Of a stretch of DNA of 64,000 nucleotides, positions 35,581-44,241 are shown in pieces. The notes beneath the pieces were generated by a model. The model was not told where the DNA came from. It ran no database searches and saw only the letters and a program-made list of their open reading frames with translations. Made by a program: the position numbers and the translations under genes. The stretch's first letter is position 1. Each line of letters begins with the position of its first letter. Origin of the DNA: Rhodospirillales bacterium (GTDB lineage: Bacteria; Pseudomonadota; Alphaproteobacteria; Rhodospirillales; Shumkoniaceae); NCBI GenBank assembly GCA_018432935.1, contig JAHDSF010000006.1, forward strand, positions 1-64,000. The letters are read 5' to 3'.

Positions 35581-38067
35581 CTAGACGGCGGAAAGCCGTC
35601 GTTCCTGGTCCCGCGCGAGCGGGGCCATCCTGCCTTCCAGCAGGTCTTTTGCCGGAAGCGGGCGGGAAAAATGAAAGCCCTGCATGTAGTCGATGCCGAC
35701 CCGGGACAGGCTGTCCACCTGGGACGGCGTCTCGACGCCTTCCGCCACGGTCCGCACACCAAGCGTGCGGCAGAGGCTGCCTATGCTCTGCACGATTGCG
35801 GCTTCCCGATGGTCTAGGCCCATGCCCTCGACGAAGCTGCGATCGATCTTCAGGCAGCGGATCGGCAGCTTGTGGAGGGAACCCAGCGCGGAGTAGCCCG
35901 TCCCGAAATCGTCGAGCGTGAGGACCACGCCCAGCTCGTCGAGGGCTTCCAGGACGCCCAGGACATTCGGACAGCTCTCGACGAACAGGCGCTCGGTGAT
36001 CTCGAGCTTCAGGGACCCCGGCGGCAGGTTCCGCTCGCGCAATACGGCGGCCACGGTCTCCACGAAGTCAATCCGGCGCAGCTGCCGGGGACTTACGTTC
36101 ACGGTCATGAACATGTCGCCCGCGGTCGCCCTCCAGGCGGCAGCGATCGAGACAGCTTCCTTGAGAATCCACTCGCCGATCACGTGGGCGAGTTCGCACT
36201 CCTCGAAGAACGGCACGAACTCGGCGGGGGAAACCCGGCCCAGCTCGGGGTTCTGCCAGCGGATCAGCGCTTCGGCCCCGGCGCAGCGCCGGCTGCCGGT
36301 GGCGATAATCGGCTGGTACTCGAGGAAAAGCTCGCCGCGTTCGAGAGCTCCCTGCAGCAGCAGGTCGACCCTCAGCGAACGCTCATGGCTTTTGGCATTG
36401 ACGAAGAACCGGTAGGTGTCGCGTCCGAAGCTGCGCGCGCGGTAGACGGCGGCCTCGGCGTTGCGCAGCAGGCTTTCGGGGCTGTCCGCGTCGTTGGGGA
36501 AGATGGCGATCCCGATTTCACCCGACAGCAGGATCTCGCGGTTGTCGCCGACCCTGAACGGCCGCCGCAACAGGACCAGGATGCTGCGCGCGACGACCTC
36601 GAGGGCTGCGCTCGAGGCGAACCCTTCGATCGCCAGGAGAAAGCGGTCGCCGCCGATCCGCGCCAGCATGGCCGAGTGTCCGTCGACGGCTTCCGAAAGT
36701 CGGTCCGCCGCCTGCACCAGCACATGGTCGCCCGCGCCGAGGCCGATTTCGGAGTTCACCCGCGAGAAGCCGGCGATGCCCACTACGAGAACCCCCAGCC
36801 GACGATTCTCTAGGCGCGCGCGGTCGATCCACTCGGCCAACAGCTCGAACGCCCGGTGCCGGTTGGGAAGGCCGGTCAGCCTGTCGTAGCGCGACTGGCG
36901 ATACAGCTCGTCCTCGATCGCCTTGCGCTCGGTGATGTCCTCCTTCACGGCGACGTAGTGCGTGACCGCGCCGGACTCTCCGCGGAGCGGATAGATGCGC
37001 GCGTGCTCCCAGTAGAGCGAGCCGTCCTTGCGGCGGTTCAGCAGCTCCCCGCTCCATTCCCGACCTGCGGCAAGCGCCGTCCACATTGCCTCGTAGACCT
37101 CGGGCGCAACCTTCCCGGACTTGATGAGGGCCGGGGTCCGGCCAAGAACCTCATCCTGGGACCAGCCGGTCACCGTTTCGAACCTGGGGTTTACGTACTC
37201 GATCCGACCCTCGGTGTTGGTGATGAGGACGATCGCGCTGTTCTGCTCGACGACCAATGAGAGCTTCCGGATCTCGGCCTCGCGCTTCTTGCGGACGGTG
37301 ATGTCGCGGATCAGGCTCCAGAAACCCGTCAACGCGCCGTCGCCGTCGCGGGACGCGTAGACCTGGACCTCGACCGGAACCAGACTGCCGTCGGCACGGA
37401 CGTATTCCTTTTCGTACAGGCTGGAGTAACCCTGGCCGAGGACTTCGGGAAGGGTGACAGTCTCGTCGTGGTGGCGGCAGTGCTCGGCTACGATGTCGAG
37501 ATGGTGCATGCCGCGGATCCGGTCGGCGTCGTAGCCGACGATCTCGAGAAAGCGCTTGTTCGTCTCCCGGATTCGCCCTTCGGAATCGCATGACACCCAA
37601 CCATCCCGCAGGTTCTCGTGCAGGCGTCGGAAACGCAGCTCCGACTCCATGAGCGAGCGTTCGGTCGAGTTCCGCTCCGAGACGTCGAAGAACGTCACCA
37701 GGAACCCCGCATCGGCCCCCTTGCCGCCGCCCATGGGGTGAGAGCGGAAGCGGACTGTCAACTTGGCGCCGTCGCGGCGCCGGAACTCCTCGCGGTCCCC
37801 GCCGTCGCCCCGGCAGATGGCGCGGCAAGCCGCGCATTCGTCGCCTTCCTGGCCGCCATGGATGAGGTCGTGGAGGGAGAGACCGGCCATCATGCCGGGT
37901 GCGGGATACCCCAGCAGGCGGGCCGCAGCCGCGTTGGCGAACAGGCAAATTCCGCGGTGCGAAACGGCGAAGACGCCTTCGTCGGTGGCCTCGAGCAGCG
38001 CGGCGACGACGGCGTGCTCGGGGACGGCATCCGGATTGTCGGCGCGATTCGGGGAGGGGTCGGTCAT
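35581..38067 (-). CDS. PAS-PAS-PAS-GGDEF-EAL protein, probable c-di-GMP phosphodiesterase
   Basis: This 828-residue soluble protein has PAS domains at about 20-130, 145-258 and 270-380. A GGDEF domain at about 390-550 and an EAL domain at 565-815 follow. The GGDEF site is degenerate: it reads GGDRF (472-476), and the metal-binding Asp region has VVGIAGF where LDIDGF is expected. Cyclase activity is therefore unlikely. The EAL motifs are complete: AEALIRW (E599), NVSPRQL, LEITE, DDFGTGYSAL, KIDRSFV and AEGVETPSQ. The protein likely hydrolyses c-di-GMP under PAS control. The first PAS has an unusual cysteine cluster (C78, C81 and C85). Confidence 0.9.
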   Translation of the reverse strand: MTDPSPNRADNPDAVPEHAVVAALLEATDEGVFAVSHRGICLFANAAAARLLGYPAPGMMAGLSLHDLIHGGQEGDECAACRAICRGDGGDREEFRRRDGAKLTVRFRSHPMGGGKGADAGFLVTFFDVSERNSTERSLMESELRFRRLHENLRDGWVSCDSEGRIRETNKRFLEIVGYDADRIRGMHHLDIVAEHCRHHDETVTLPEVLGQGYSSLYEKEYVRADGSLVPVEVQVYASRDGDGALTGFWSLIRDITVRKKREAEIRKLSLVVEQNSAIVLITNTEGRIEYVNPRFETVTGWSQDEVLGRTPALIKSGKVAPEVYEAMWTALAAGREWSGELLNRRKDGSLYWEHARIYPLRGESGAVTHYVAVKEDITERKAIEDELYRQSRYDRLTGLPNRHRAFELLAEWIDRARLENRRLGVLVVGIAGFSRVNSEIGLGAGDHVLVQAADRLSEAVDGHSAMLARIGGDRFLLAIEGFASSAALEVVARSILVLLRRPFRVGDNREILLSGEIGIAIFPNDADSPESLLRNAEAAVYRARSFGRDTYRFFVNAKSHERSLRVDLLLQGALERGELFLEYQPIIATGSRRCAGAEALIRWQNPELGRVSPAEFVPFFEECELAHVIGEWILKEAVSIAAAWRATAGDMFMTVNVSPRQLRRIDFVETVAAVLRERNLPPGSLKLEITERLFVESCPNVLGVLEALDELGVVLTLDDFGTGYSALGSLHKLPIRCLKIDRSFVEGMGLDHREAAIVQSIGSLCRTLGVRTVAEGVETPSQVDSLSRVGIDYMQGFHFSRPLPAKDLLEGRMAPLARDQERRLSAV

Positions 38068-38335
38068 GGGAACTCACGGGTGATGATCGTCGGGACAGCT
38101 GCCATCCTAGCCTTCCGCGATCCGCGTTCCACACCATTCTATGCAGGGCCGCCGTCGCGACACGATAGGCTCATTCGGCGAGCCTTAATCGGTCATGCCG
38201 CGCGCCGGACTGCCGGCCGACTTCGCGCGGGCAGAGCTTTTGCGGGCGCGGATTCGGCCTCGAAAGGGGTGAAGAGCACGCATTCCTGCTGTAAGCTGCG
38301 GGCGTCCGTTCGGGACGTCTTCCATCGGAGGTCAG

Positions 38336-38785
38336 ATGCCCAAGGAAACGATCGTCGTCGGCAGCGACCATGCCGGCTATGACGCCAAGCAGGACGTGAT
38401 CGGCTATCTCGGCGAACTGGGGTTCGAGGTGCTCGATGTCGGCTGCGACAACGCCACCGATTCGGTCCATTACCCGGAATTCGCCAGCAAGCTGGCGCTG
38501 GCCATCAGGGACGGGAAAGCGAATCGCGGGCTGCTGTTCTGCGGCAGCGGCATCGGCATCTGCATCGCCGCCAACCGGTATCCGTGGATCCGTGCCGCCA
38601 CCGTCTACAACGCGACGATCGCCCTTTACACGCGCGACCACAACGACGCCAACGTCGCCTGCTTCGGCGGCCAGCACATGGGCTCGCTGCAGATCCGCGA
38701 CTGCGTGCGGGTGTTCCTGCAGACGCCGTTCTCGGGCGGCGTCCGGCACCAGCACCGCATCGACATGATGACCAAGGGCTGCTGA
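38336..38785 (+). CDS. rpiB: RpiB/LacAB-family sugar-phosphate isomerase
   Basis: This 149-residue enzyme has the family motifs VVGSDHAGYDAK (phosphate/active site), LFCGSGIGICIAANR with the catalytic cysteine, and DHNDANVACFGGQ. RpiB interconverts ribose 5-phosphate and ribulose 5-phosphate; relatives isomerise other phospho-sugars, so a catabolic variant is possible. The start follows CGGAGGTCAG. The 268 bases upstream contain no gene. Confidence 0.87.
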   Translation: MPKETIVVGSDHAGYDAKQDVIGYLGELGFEVLDVGCDNATDSVHYPEFASKLALAIRDGKANRGLLFCGSGIGICIAANRYPWIRAATVYNATIALYTRDHNDANVACFGGQHMGSLQIRDCVRVFLQTPFSGGVRHQHRIDMMTKGC

Positions 38786-38801
38786 TCCGCCGCACGAAGG
38801 C

Positions 38802-38831
38802 CGCACCCCCGGGCCGAGTTCCGGGGGTGCG
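38802..38831. terminator. bidirectional hairpin between rpiB and tctA
   Basis: CGCACCCCCGG (38802-38812) pairs with CCGGGGGTGCG (38821-38831) over eight loop bases. It lies between the convergent rpiB and tctA stop codons. It may end transcription from both sides. Confidence 0.65.
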
Positions 38832-38840
38832 CCGGCGCGC

Positions 38841-40331
38841 CTATTTTTGCGTCAGCTTGCGGTGGCGAAGCAGGCCATAGGCCAGCGAAACCGCGGCCAG
38901 GATCAGGAAGGCCAGCGAGATCGGCTTTTCGTAGAAGATGGCCAGGGTTCCGTTCGAAATGGTGAGGGCGTTGCGGTACGCCTGTTCCGTCATGCCGCCA
39001 AGGATCAGCGCCAGCACCAGTGGCGGGACCGGGATCGACAGCATGCTCATGATGTAGCCGGCCAGCGCGAACAGCGACACCAGCGTGAAGTCGAACGCGC
39101 TGTAGTTCAGGAAGTAGGTCCCCATGTAGCCCATGCCGAGGATCAGCGGCAGCATGATCCGCGGCGGGATCTTCAGCAGCCTGACCAGCGGCACCGCCAG
39201 CGGCAGGTTGATCAGCAGCAGCATGACGTTGCCGACCAGCATCGAGGCGATGACGCCCCATGCGATCTCGGGGTGCTGCTGGAACAGCACCGGCCCCGGC
39301 CGCACGCCCAGCATCATCAGCGCCCCCAGCATGACGGCGGTGGTGCCCGAGCCGGGGATGCCGAGGGTCAGCAGCGGCACCAGCGCCCCGCACGAGCAGG
39401 CATTGTTGGCCGCCTCGGGGGCGGCCAGGCCCTCGATCGCCCCCTTGCCGAAACGCTCCGGCTTCTTGCTGATCGACTTCTCCACCGCGTAGGAGAGGAA
39501 GGTGGCGATGGTGCCGCCGGCGCCGGGCAGGACGCCGACCACGAACCCGAGGGGGCTGGATCGCAGCATCGGCAGCAGGGTCTGCTTGAACTCGGCGCCC
39601 GACATCCAGACCCGGCCGATCATCCTGTGATCGACGTCGAACACAACGTTGATCGCCTTGTAGTTCTTGAACACCTCGGTGACCGCGTAGAGGCCGATCA
39701 TGACGACCAGGAAATCGATCCCGTCCTGCAGATCGATGATACCCATCGTGAAGCGGATCGCGCCCGATTGGCCGTCGATGCCGATCGTCGCCAGCATGAA
39801 CCCCAGCCCCATCGCCAGGAATCCCTTGATGATGCTGCCTTCGGAAAGGGTGATGGTGGCGGTCAGGGCGAACAGCATCAGCGAGAACTTCTCGGCCGGG
39901 CCGAACTCCAGGGCGGCTGCGGCAACCGGCTCGGTCAGGAAGATGAGGAAGGCCATGCCGATGATGCCGCCGATGAAGGAGGCGATCGCCGAGGTGGCGA
40001 GCGCCGTGCCTGCCCGGCCGCTCTTGGCCATCGGATAGCCGTCGAAGCACGACACGATGGCCGAGGCGTCGCCTGGCGTGTTGATCATGATCGAGGCGCG
40101 CGAGCCGCCGAACATGGCGCCGTAGTAGACCGCGCACATGGTGATCAGCGCGGTGGCGGGATTCATGCCGTAGGTGATCGGAATCAGAATCGCCACCCCG
40201 GTGGCCGGGCCGAGGCCCGGCAGCATGCCGATGATCGTGCCCAGCAGGCCGCCGATGAACACCCACATCAGGTTGGTGGCCGACGCGGAGACGGAGAGGC
40301 CGAGGAGCAGATTGTGGAAGACGTCGTCCAT
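38841..40331 (-). CDS. tctA: TctA-type large membrane subunit of the second TTT operon
   Basis: This 496-residue permease has the TctA signatures GMLPGLGPATGVAILIPITY, YYGAMFGGSRASIMINTPG and CFDGYPMAKSGRAGTALA, with the second-half repeat LTLGIPGSGTTAVMLGALMML. It is the third gene of the minus-strand tctC-tctB-tctA operon. It starts after CGGAGAGCGAACC, 13 bases beyond tctB. It differs clearly from the other TctA in the window, so the two are unlikely to be recent duplicates. Confidence 0.93.
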   Translation of the reverse strand: MDDVFHNLLLGLSVSASATNLMWVFIGGLLGTIIGMLPGLGPATGVAILIPITYGMNPATALITMCAVYYGAMFGGSRASIMINTPGDASAIVSCFDGYPMAKSGRAGTALATSAIASFIGGIIGMAFLIFLTEPVAAAALEFGPAEKFSLMLFALTATITLSEGSIIKGFLAMGLGFMLATIGIDGQSGAIRFTMGIIDLQDGIDFLVVMIGLYAVTEVFKNYKAINVVFDVDHRMIGRVWMSGAEFKQTLLPMLRSSPLGFVVGVLPGAGGTIATFLSYAVEKSISKKPERFGKGAIEGLAAPEAANNACSCGALVPLLTLGIPGSGTTAVMLGALMMLGVRPGPVLFQQHPEIAWGVIASMLVGNVMLLLINLPLAVPLVRLLKIPPRIMLPLILGMGYMGTYFLNYSAFDFTLVSLFALAGYIMSMLSIPVPPLVLALILGGMTEQAYRNALTISNGTLAIFYEKPISLAFLILAAVSLAYGLLRHRKLTQK

Positions 40332-40344
40332 GGTTCGCTCTCCG

Positions 40345-40833
40345 TCAGAACGGCAGCACGGCGCCGAGGATGCCCCTGGGCAGGCTGAGCTTCAGGACAA
40401 GGGCGAAGGCGATGAAGGTGGTGGCGGAGAAGATGACGGCGATCAGCAGGTTCTGGCGATGTCTCCCGACGTTGATGAGCTCGCTCACGAACATCACGAA
40501 CAGGATCGTCGCGATGAGGTATCCGAGCCAATCGAGGACGAGCCCGTAACAGATCCCGGCGGCCATCGTGAGTATGATGCGGATCCAGACCGCACGGTCG
40601 CGCCGGAATCCCCACGAGAACGGCTGCGGGTTCTTGTTGAGGAATTCCTTGAGGAGCAGCCAGAGGCCGCAGCAGATGACCAGCGCGGCGACCAGATAGG
40701 GGAAAGCCCTGGGACCCACGCGGTCACCGGCCGTGGTGACCGGAATGGTCGTCGCCGAGGCCAGGTACACGGCACCCAGCGCGATGGAAAGGGCGCCCGT
40801 GATCGTGTCTTTCGTGAACCGGTTCTCTGCCAT
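40345..40833 (-). CDS. tctB: TctB-type small membrane subunit of the second TTT operon
   Basis: This 162-residue protein has four membrane helices and the motif GDRVGPRAFPYLVAALVICCG. It lies between tctC and tctA as usual. The start follows CAGGGAGCGAACAC. An upstream in-frame start would run into the intercistronic hairpin and is not used. Confidence 0.87.
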   Translation of the reverse strand: MAENRFTKDTITGALSIALGAVYLASATTIPVTTAGDRVGPRAFPYLVAALVICCGLWLLLKEFLNKNPQPFSWGFRRDRAVWIRIILTMAAGICYGLVLDWLGYLIATILFVMFVSELINVGRHRQNLLIAVIFSATTFIAFALVLKLSLPRGILGAVLPF

Positions 40834-40864
40834 GTGTTCGCTCCCTGGCGTGGCCATGACCGAC

Positions 40865-40894
40865 GGGCGGGACAAGGTGGCCCTTGTCCCGCCC
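40865..40894 (-). terminator. intercistronic hairpin between tctC and tctB (second operon)
   Basis: GGGCGGGACAAGG (40865-40877) is a perfect 13-bp inverted repeat of CCTTGTCCCGCCC (40882-40894), with a four-base loop. It lies 23 bases after the tctC stop. No U-run follows. It mirrors the hairpins after the other two binding-protein genes in the window. Confidence 0.7.
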
Positions 40895-40917
40895 GCGCGG
40901 GCGAGGTCAGCTTGAAG

Positions 40918-41907
40918 CTACTTGATGAGCCCGACTTCCTTGAGGCTCTCCCGCATCAGGATGTCCTGCTTGGCCAGGAATTCGGTGTACTCCTTGGTCG
41001 GCTGGTAGAAGGCTTCCCAGTTGAGGTTCTTGAGCGCCTTCTTCCAGGTTTCCGTCTTGACCATCTTGTCCATGGTGTCCGACCAGAACTTCTGCTGCTC
41101 GGCCGAAAGCCCGGGAGCCGCCATCACGCCGCGCCAGTGGGGGAACACGAAGTCGACGCCCTGCTCCTTCCAGGTGGCGACATCCTTGATCTCGGGGATG
41201 CGCTCTGCCGAGCTGACGCCCAGCAGCCGGACCTTGCCAGCCTTCACCTGCTCGAGGGTCTCGGCCATGCTGATGGTGATGGCCTGGATGTGGCCGCCCA
41301 GCAGGGCCGGGATCTGCTCCGCCGCCGTGTTGGGATAGACCACGAACTTGACCGCCTTGGGATCGGCGCCGTAGGCCTTGGTCAGGGTCAGGAACTGGAT
41401 GTGGTCGTCGTTGCCCAGCGCGGGTCCGACACCGATGTTCATCTTGGTCGGATCCTTCTTCATCTCTGCGAAGAAGTCCTTCCCGCCCTTCCACGGCGCG
41501 TCGGCCTTGACCGCCACCACTTCCCACTCGGTCATCAGGTTGGCCAGCATGAAGAAGTCCTTGTAGGTGAGCTGGCTGGAGCCGAGGATGTTGTTCTGCA
41601 GGATCAGCGGCGAGTTGGCGGCCAGGAATTCGCCCTGGCCCGCCTTGCCCTTCAGATAGGTCCAGCCGGCGGAGCCGCCGCCGCCGGGCTTGTTCGTCAC
41701 CAGGACAGGCTGGCCGACCAGCTTTTCCTGGGTCAGCGCCTGCTGCACGGTTCGGGCCAGCAGGTCCCATCCGCCGCCGGGGCCGGCGGGGGCGACGATC
41801 TCGATCGGCCGGGTCGGCTTCCAGTCGGCGGCGAGCGCGGTGCCCGGATAGTCGAACGCCATCACCGATGCCGCAAGACCGCTCAGCAGTATCCACTTGG
41901 TGTTCAT
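40918..41907 (-). CDS. tctC: TctC-type extracytoplasmic binding protein of the second TTT operon
   Basis: This 329-residue periplasmic protein has a signal peptide to about residue 27 and the mature start DWKPTRPIEIVAPAGPGGGWDLLARTVQ. GGWDLLART is typical of tricarboxylate-binding TctC relatives. It is divergent from the tctD-tctE genes, whose E. coli-type relatives sense citrate or tricarballylate and control tct expression. A citrate-like substrate is therefore plausible but unproven. The start follows AAGGAGGAAGCCC. Confidence 0.9.
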   Translation of the reverse strand: MNTKWILLSGLAASVMAFDYPGTALAADWKPTRPIEIVAPAGPGGGWDLLARTVQQALTQEKLVGQPVLVTNKPGGGGSAGWTYLKGKAGQGEFLAANSPLILQNNILGSSQLTYKDFFMLANLMTEWEVVAVKADAPWKGGKDFFAEMKKDPTKMNIGVGPALGNDDHIQFLTLTKAYGADPKAVKFVVYPNTAAEQIPALLGGHIQAITISMAETLEQVKAGKVRLLGVSSAERIPEIKDVATWKEQGVDFVFPHWRGVMAAPGLSAEQQKFWSDTMDKMVKTETWKKALKNLNWEAFYQPTKEYTEFLAKQDILMRESLKEVGLIK

Positions 41908-42108
41908 GGGCTTCCTCCTTGCAAGCGCGGTTCTCATTCCCGCAGTTGGTGCCTCGGGACAGTCACCTGGCAATGGCCGCCGGTGGCTGAACGCTTTTCG
42001 ATGGGAGGATAACCCTGGCCCCGGCCGTACTGCTCGGCCGCCGAGGCACGCAATCAAATGCGTCGTGATGGCGTCTTGCAGGTCCTCCCGGCGCGTCCGG
42101 CCCCTTTC

Positions 42109-42138
42109 TTGTGAGGCGGTTCCATTTTGCGCTAGCAT
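42109..42138 (+). promoter_or_regulatory. sigma70-type promoter for tctD
   Basis: TTGTGA (42109-42114) and TAGCAT (42133-42138) are 18 bases apart, each matching consensus at four of six positions. Transcription would start near 42145, just before the direct-repeat operator. Confidence 0.4.
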
Positions 42139-42149
42139 AGCAGGCCAAC

Positions 42150-42167
42150 CTGTCACCACCCTGTCAG
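42150..42167 (+). promoter_or_regulatory. Pho-box-like direct repeat CTGTCA-N5-CTGTCA
   Basis: CTGTCAC-CACC-CTGTCAG is a 7-4-7 direct repeat with 11-base periodicity, the spacing used by OmpR/PhoB-family dimers. It equals the PhoB consensus at the first six bases of each half. It lies 25 bases before the tctD start. It may be bound by the encoded response regulator (autocontrol) or by PhoB. Confidence 0.55.
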
Positions 42168-42191
42168 AGGTGGGACGCCGGGGGAACGTCG

Positions 42192-42860
42192 ATGCGAATT
42201 CTCGTGGTGGAGGATGCGGTCGATCTTGCCGAGGCGATCATGATGCGCTTCGGCCGTACCGGGCACGCGCTCGACCACGCCGCCAGCGCAGCGGAGGCCG
42301 AGGATTACGTCCGGCACCAGGAATACGATCTGTTGATCCTCGACATCAACCTGCCCGACAAGGACGGATTCACCGTGCTGCGGGGTATCCGTGCTGCGGG
42401 GATTACCACCCCGGTCCTGGTGCTGACCGCCCGTGCCGAGATCGAGGACCGCATCTCGGCGCTCGACTACGGGGCCGACGACTACGTGGTGAAGCCCTTC
42501 GATTTCCGAGAGCTCGAGGCGCGTGCCCGCGCGTTGCTGCGCCGCCGCCAGGGGATCGCCTCGGGGGCGACCGTGCATGGCAACCTGACATTCGATCGCG
42601 CCGGGGCCAAGATCACCGTCGCGGACCGGACCATGGTGCTGCCGAACCGGGAGTTCCGGGTGCTCGAAGTCTTCCTCGGCAATCTCGGCCGCGTCCTCAC
42701 CAAGGCCGAGATCGTGTCGCAGGTGTACGGCTTCGACGACGCGCCGGGTCCCAACGCGATCGAGCTCTACGTCGCGCGGCTGCGCAAGAAGCTCCAGGGA
42801 TCGTCGCTGGCGATCCGAACCCGGCGGGGCCTCGGCTATGTGGCTGAACTGGTCGCTTAG
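42192..42860 (+). CDS. tctD: TctD-like OmpR-family response regulator
   Basis: This 222-residue protein has a receiver domain (phosphoacceptor D51 in LLILDINLPD, T79, K101) and an OmpR/PhoB winged helix from about 125 to 220 (NREFRVLEVFLGNLGRVLTKAEI, IELYVARLRKKL). It is adjacent to the matching sensor kinase and divergent from a tctCBA operon, the expected target. It starts after GGGGGAACGTCG. Confidence 0.9.
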   Translation: MRILVVEDAVDLAEAIMMRFGRTGHALDHAASAAEAEDYVRHQEYDLLILDINLPDKDGFTVLRGIRAAGITTPVLVLTARAEIEDRISALDYGADDYVVKPFDFRELEARARALLRRRQGIASGATVHGNLTFDRAGAKITVADRTMVLPNREFRVLEVFLGNLGRVLTKAEIVSQVYGFDDAPGPNAIELYVARLRKKLQGSSLAIRTRRGLGYVAELVA

Positions 42861-44241
42861 GGCCGACTACTCGTTGCGGCGCCGACTGATCGTCGCCATC
42901 GGCGGAGTGTTCCTGATCGCCACCGTCGTGCTGTTTTTCGCCGCCGAGGAATACGGGCGCCGTGCCGCCGACAAGGCCTACGACCGTCTGCTCGCCGCCT
43001 CCGCCCTGGCGATCGCCGACCAGGTCTATGCCGTCGACGGCGTGATTACCGTCAACCTGCCATATTCGTCGCTCGAGATGCTGGCCTTCGCCCGGCGCGA
43101 TCGCGTGTTCTACCGGGTGGCCGGGCCGGACGGCGACACGGTTACCGGCTACGAGGACCTGCCGTTGCCGAAGACGGTCGCCACCGCCACCCCCCGATTC
43201 TTCGATGCCCCATACCGTACCGACAAGGTCCGCTTCGTCGTCCTTGGCAGACTGGTCTCGGAGCCCGGAATGCAGGGCTGGGCGACGGTACAGGTCGGCC
43301 AGTCCCGGATCGAGCGCCAGGACCTGGCGCGCGACATCGCCGTCAGCGCGCTGGCGCCAATCCTGGTGCTGATGGCGCTGGCGCTGGGCTGCGTCTGGGT
43401 CGGCATCAACGTCGCGCTGCGGCCGCTGGCGCTGATCGAACGCAACCTTGGCGGCCGCGCTCCGACCGACCTGCGTCCGCTGCGCATGTCGGTCCCCCGC
43501 GAGGTCCGGCACCTGGTGGTGGCGATCAACCATTTTCTGGAACGGCTGCGGGCCAGCTTCGACCACATGCAGAGCTTCATCGGCGAGGCGGCGCATCAGA
43601 TCCGGACCCCGCTTGCCAGCCTGCGGGCGCAGGTCGACCTGGCGGCCGAGGAGAACGACCCGGCGGTGCTGCGCGAGCTCCTCGCCAAGGCACAGCGCAA
43701 CGCCGCCCTGACGAGCCGCCTCACCGGTCAGCTCCTCAGCCATGCCACCGTGGTCCACCGCGCCGATGCGGTCCCGTTCGCCACCGTCGATCTTCGCGAC
43801 ATCGTCGGCGAGGTCATGGCGCAGGCGGAATTCGCCGCCGGGGAGAAGGGGGTAGAGTTCGTGGTCGACGACGACGGCAGCGATGCCGCGGTGTGGGGAG
43901 ACCGGGTCGCCCTGCGCGAGGCCCTGCGCAACCTGATCGACAACGCCATCAAGTACGGACCTCCTGGCGCCGCCGTCGACATCGCCTTGCGCGGCGCCGA
44001 CAACGCCGACCTCTTCGTGGTCGAGGTCGCAGATCGCGGCCCGGGGATTCCCGACGCCGACAAGGAGCGCGTGTTCCGCCGCTTCGAGCGGCTGCCGCCG
44101 CGCGGCGCCGAAGGCTACGGCCTGGGCTTGGCGATCGTCCTGCGGGTGGCCGAGAGCCACGGTGCCGTCCGCCTCGTCGATCGGCCGGGAGGAGGGCTGA
44201 TCGCCCGGCTGGAGGTGCGGAAAAGGGAGCTGACGGCATGA
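42838..44241 (+). CDS. tctE: TctE-like sensor histidine kinase
   Basis: This 467-residue membrane kinase has helices at about 17-36 and 168-192 enclosing a periplasmic sensor domain of the 2CSK-N type. A HAMP-like linker, the phosphoacceptor H253 in GEAAHQIRTPLASL, the N-box LRNLIDNAIKYG and G-boxes (DRGPGIP, GYGLGLAIV) follow. The ATG lies 23 bases inside the tctD coding region, so the genes are translationally coupled. It ends in an ATGA overlap with a periplasmic binding protein gene. Confidence 0.9.
   Translation: MWLNWSLRADYSLRRRLIVAIGGVFLIATVVLFFAAEEYGRRAADKAYDRLLAASALAIADQVYAVDGVITVNLPYSSLEMLAFARRDRVFYRVAGPDGDTVTGYEDLPLPKTVATATPRFFDAPYRTDKVRFVVLGRLVSEPGMQGWATVQVGQSRIERQDLARDIAVSALAPILVLMALALGCVWVGINVALRPLALIERNLGGRAPTDLRPLRMSVPREVRHLVVAINHFLERLRASFDHMQSFIGEAAHQIRTPLASLRAQVDLAAEENDPAVLRELLAKAQRNAALTSRLTGQLLSHATVVHRADAVPFATVDLRDIVGEVMAQAEFAAGEKGVEFVVDDDGSDAAVWGDRVALREALRNLIDNAIKYGPPGAAVDIALRGADNADLFVVEVADRGPGIPDADKERVFRRFERLPPRGAEGYGLGLAIVLRVAESHGAVRLVDRPGGGLIARLEVRKRELTA

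Noticed and set aside
41908-42108. Open frame running through the tctC/tctD divergent region
   Set aside because: It has no ribosome site and lies over promoter elements; its composition is not coding-like.
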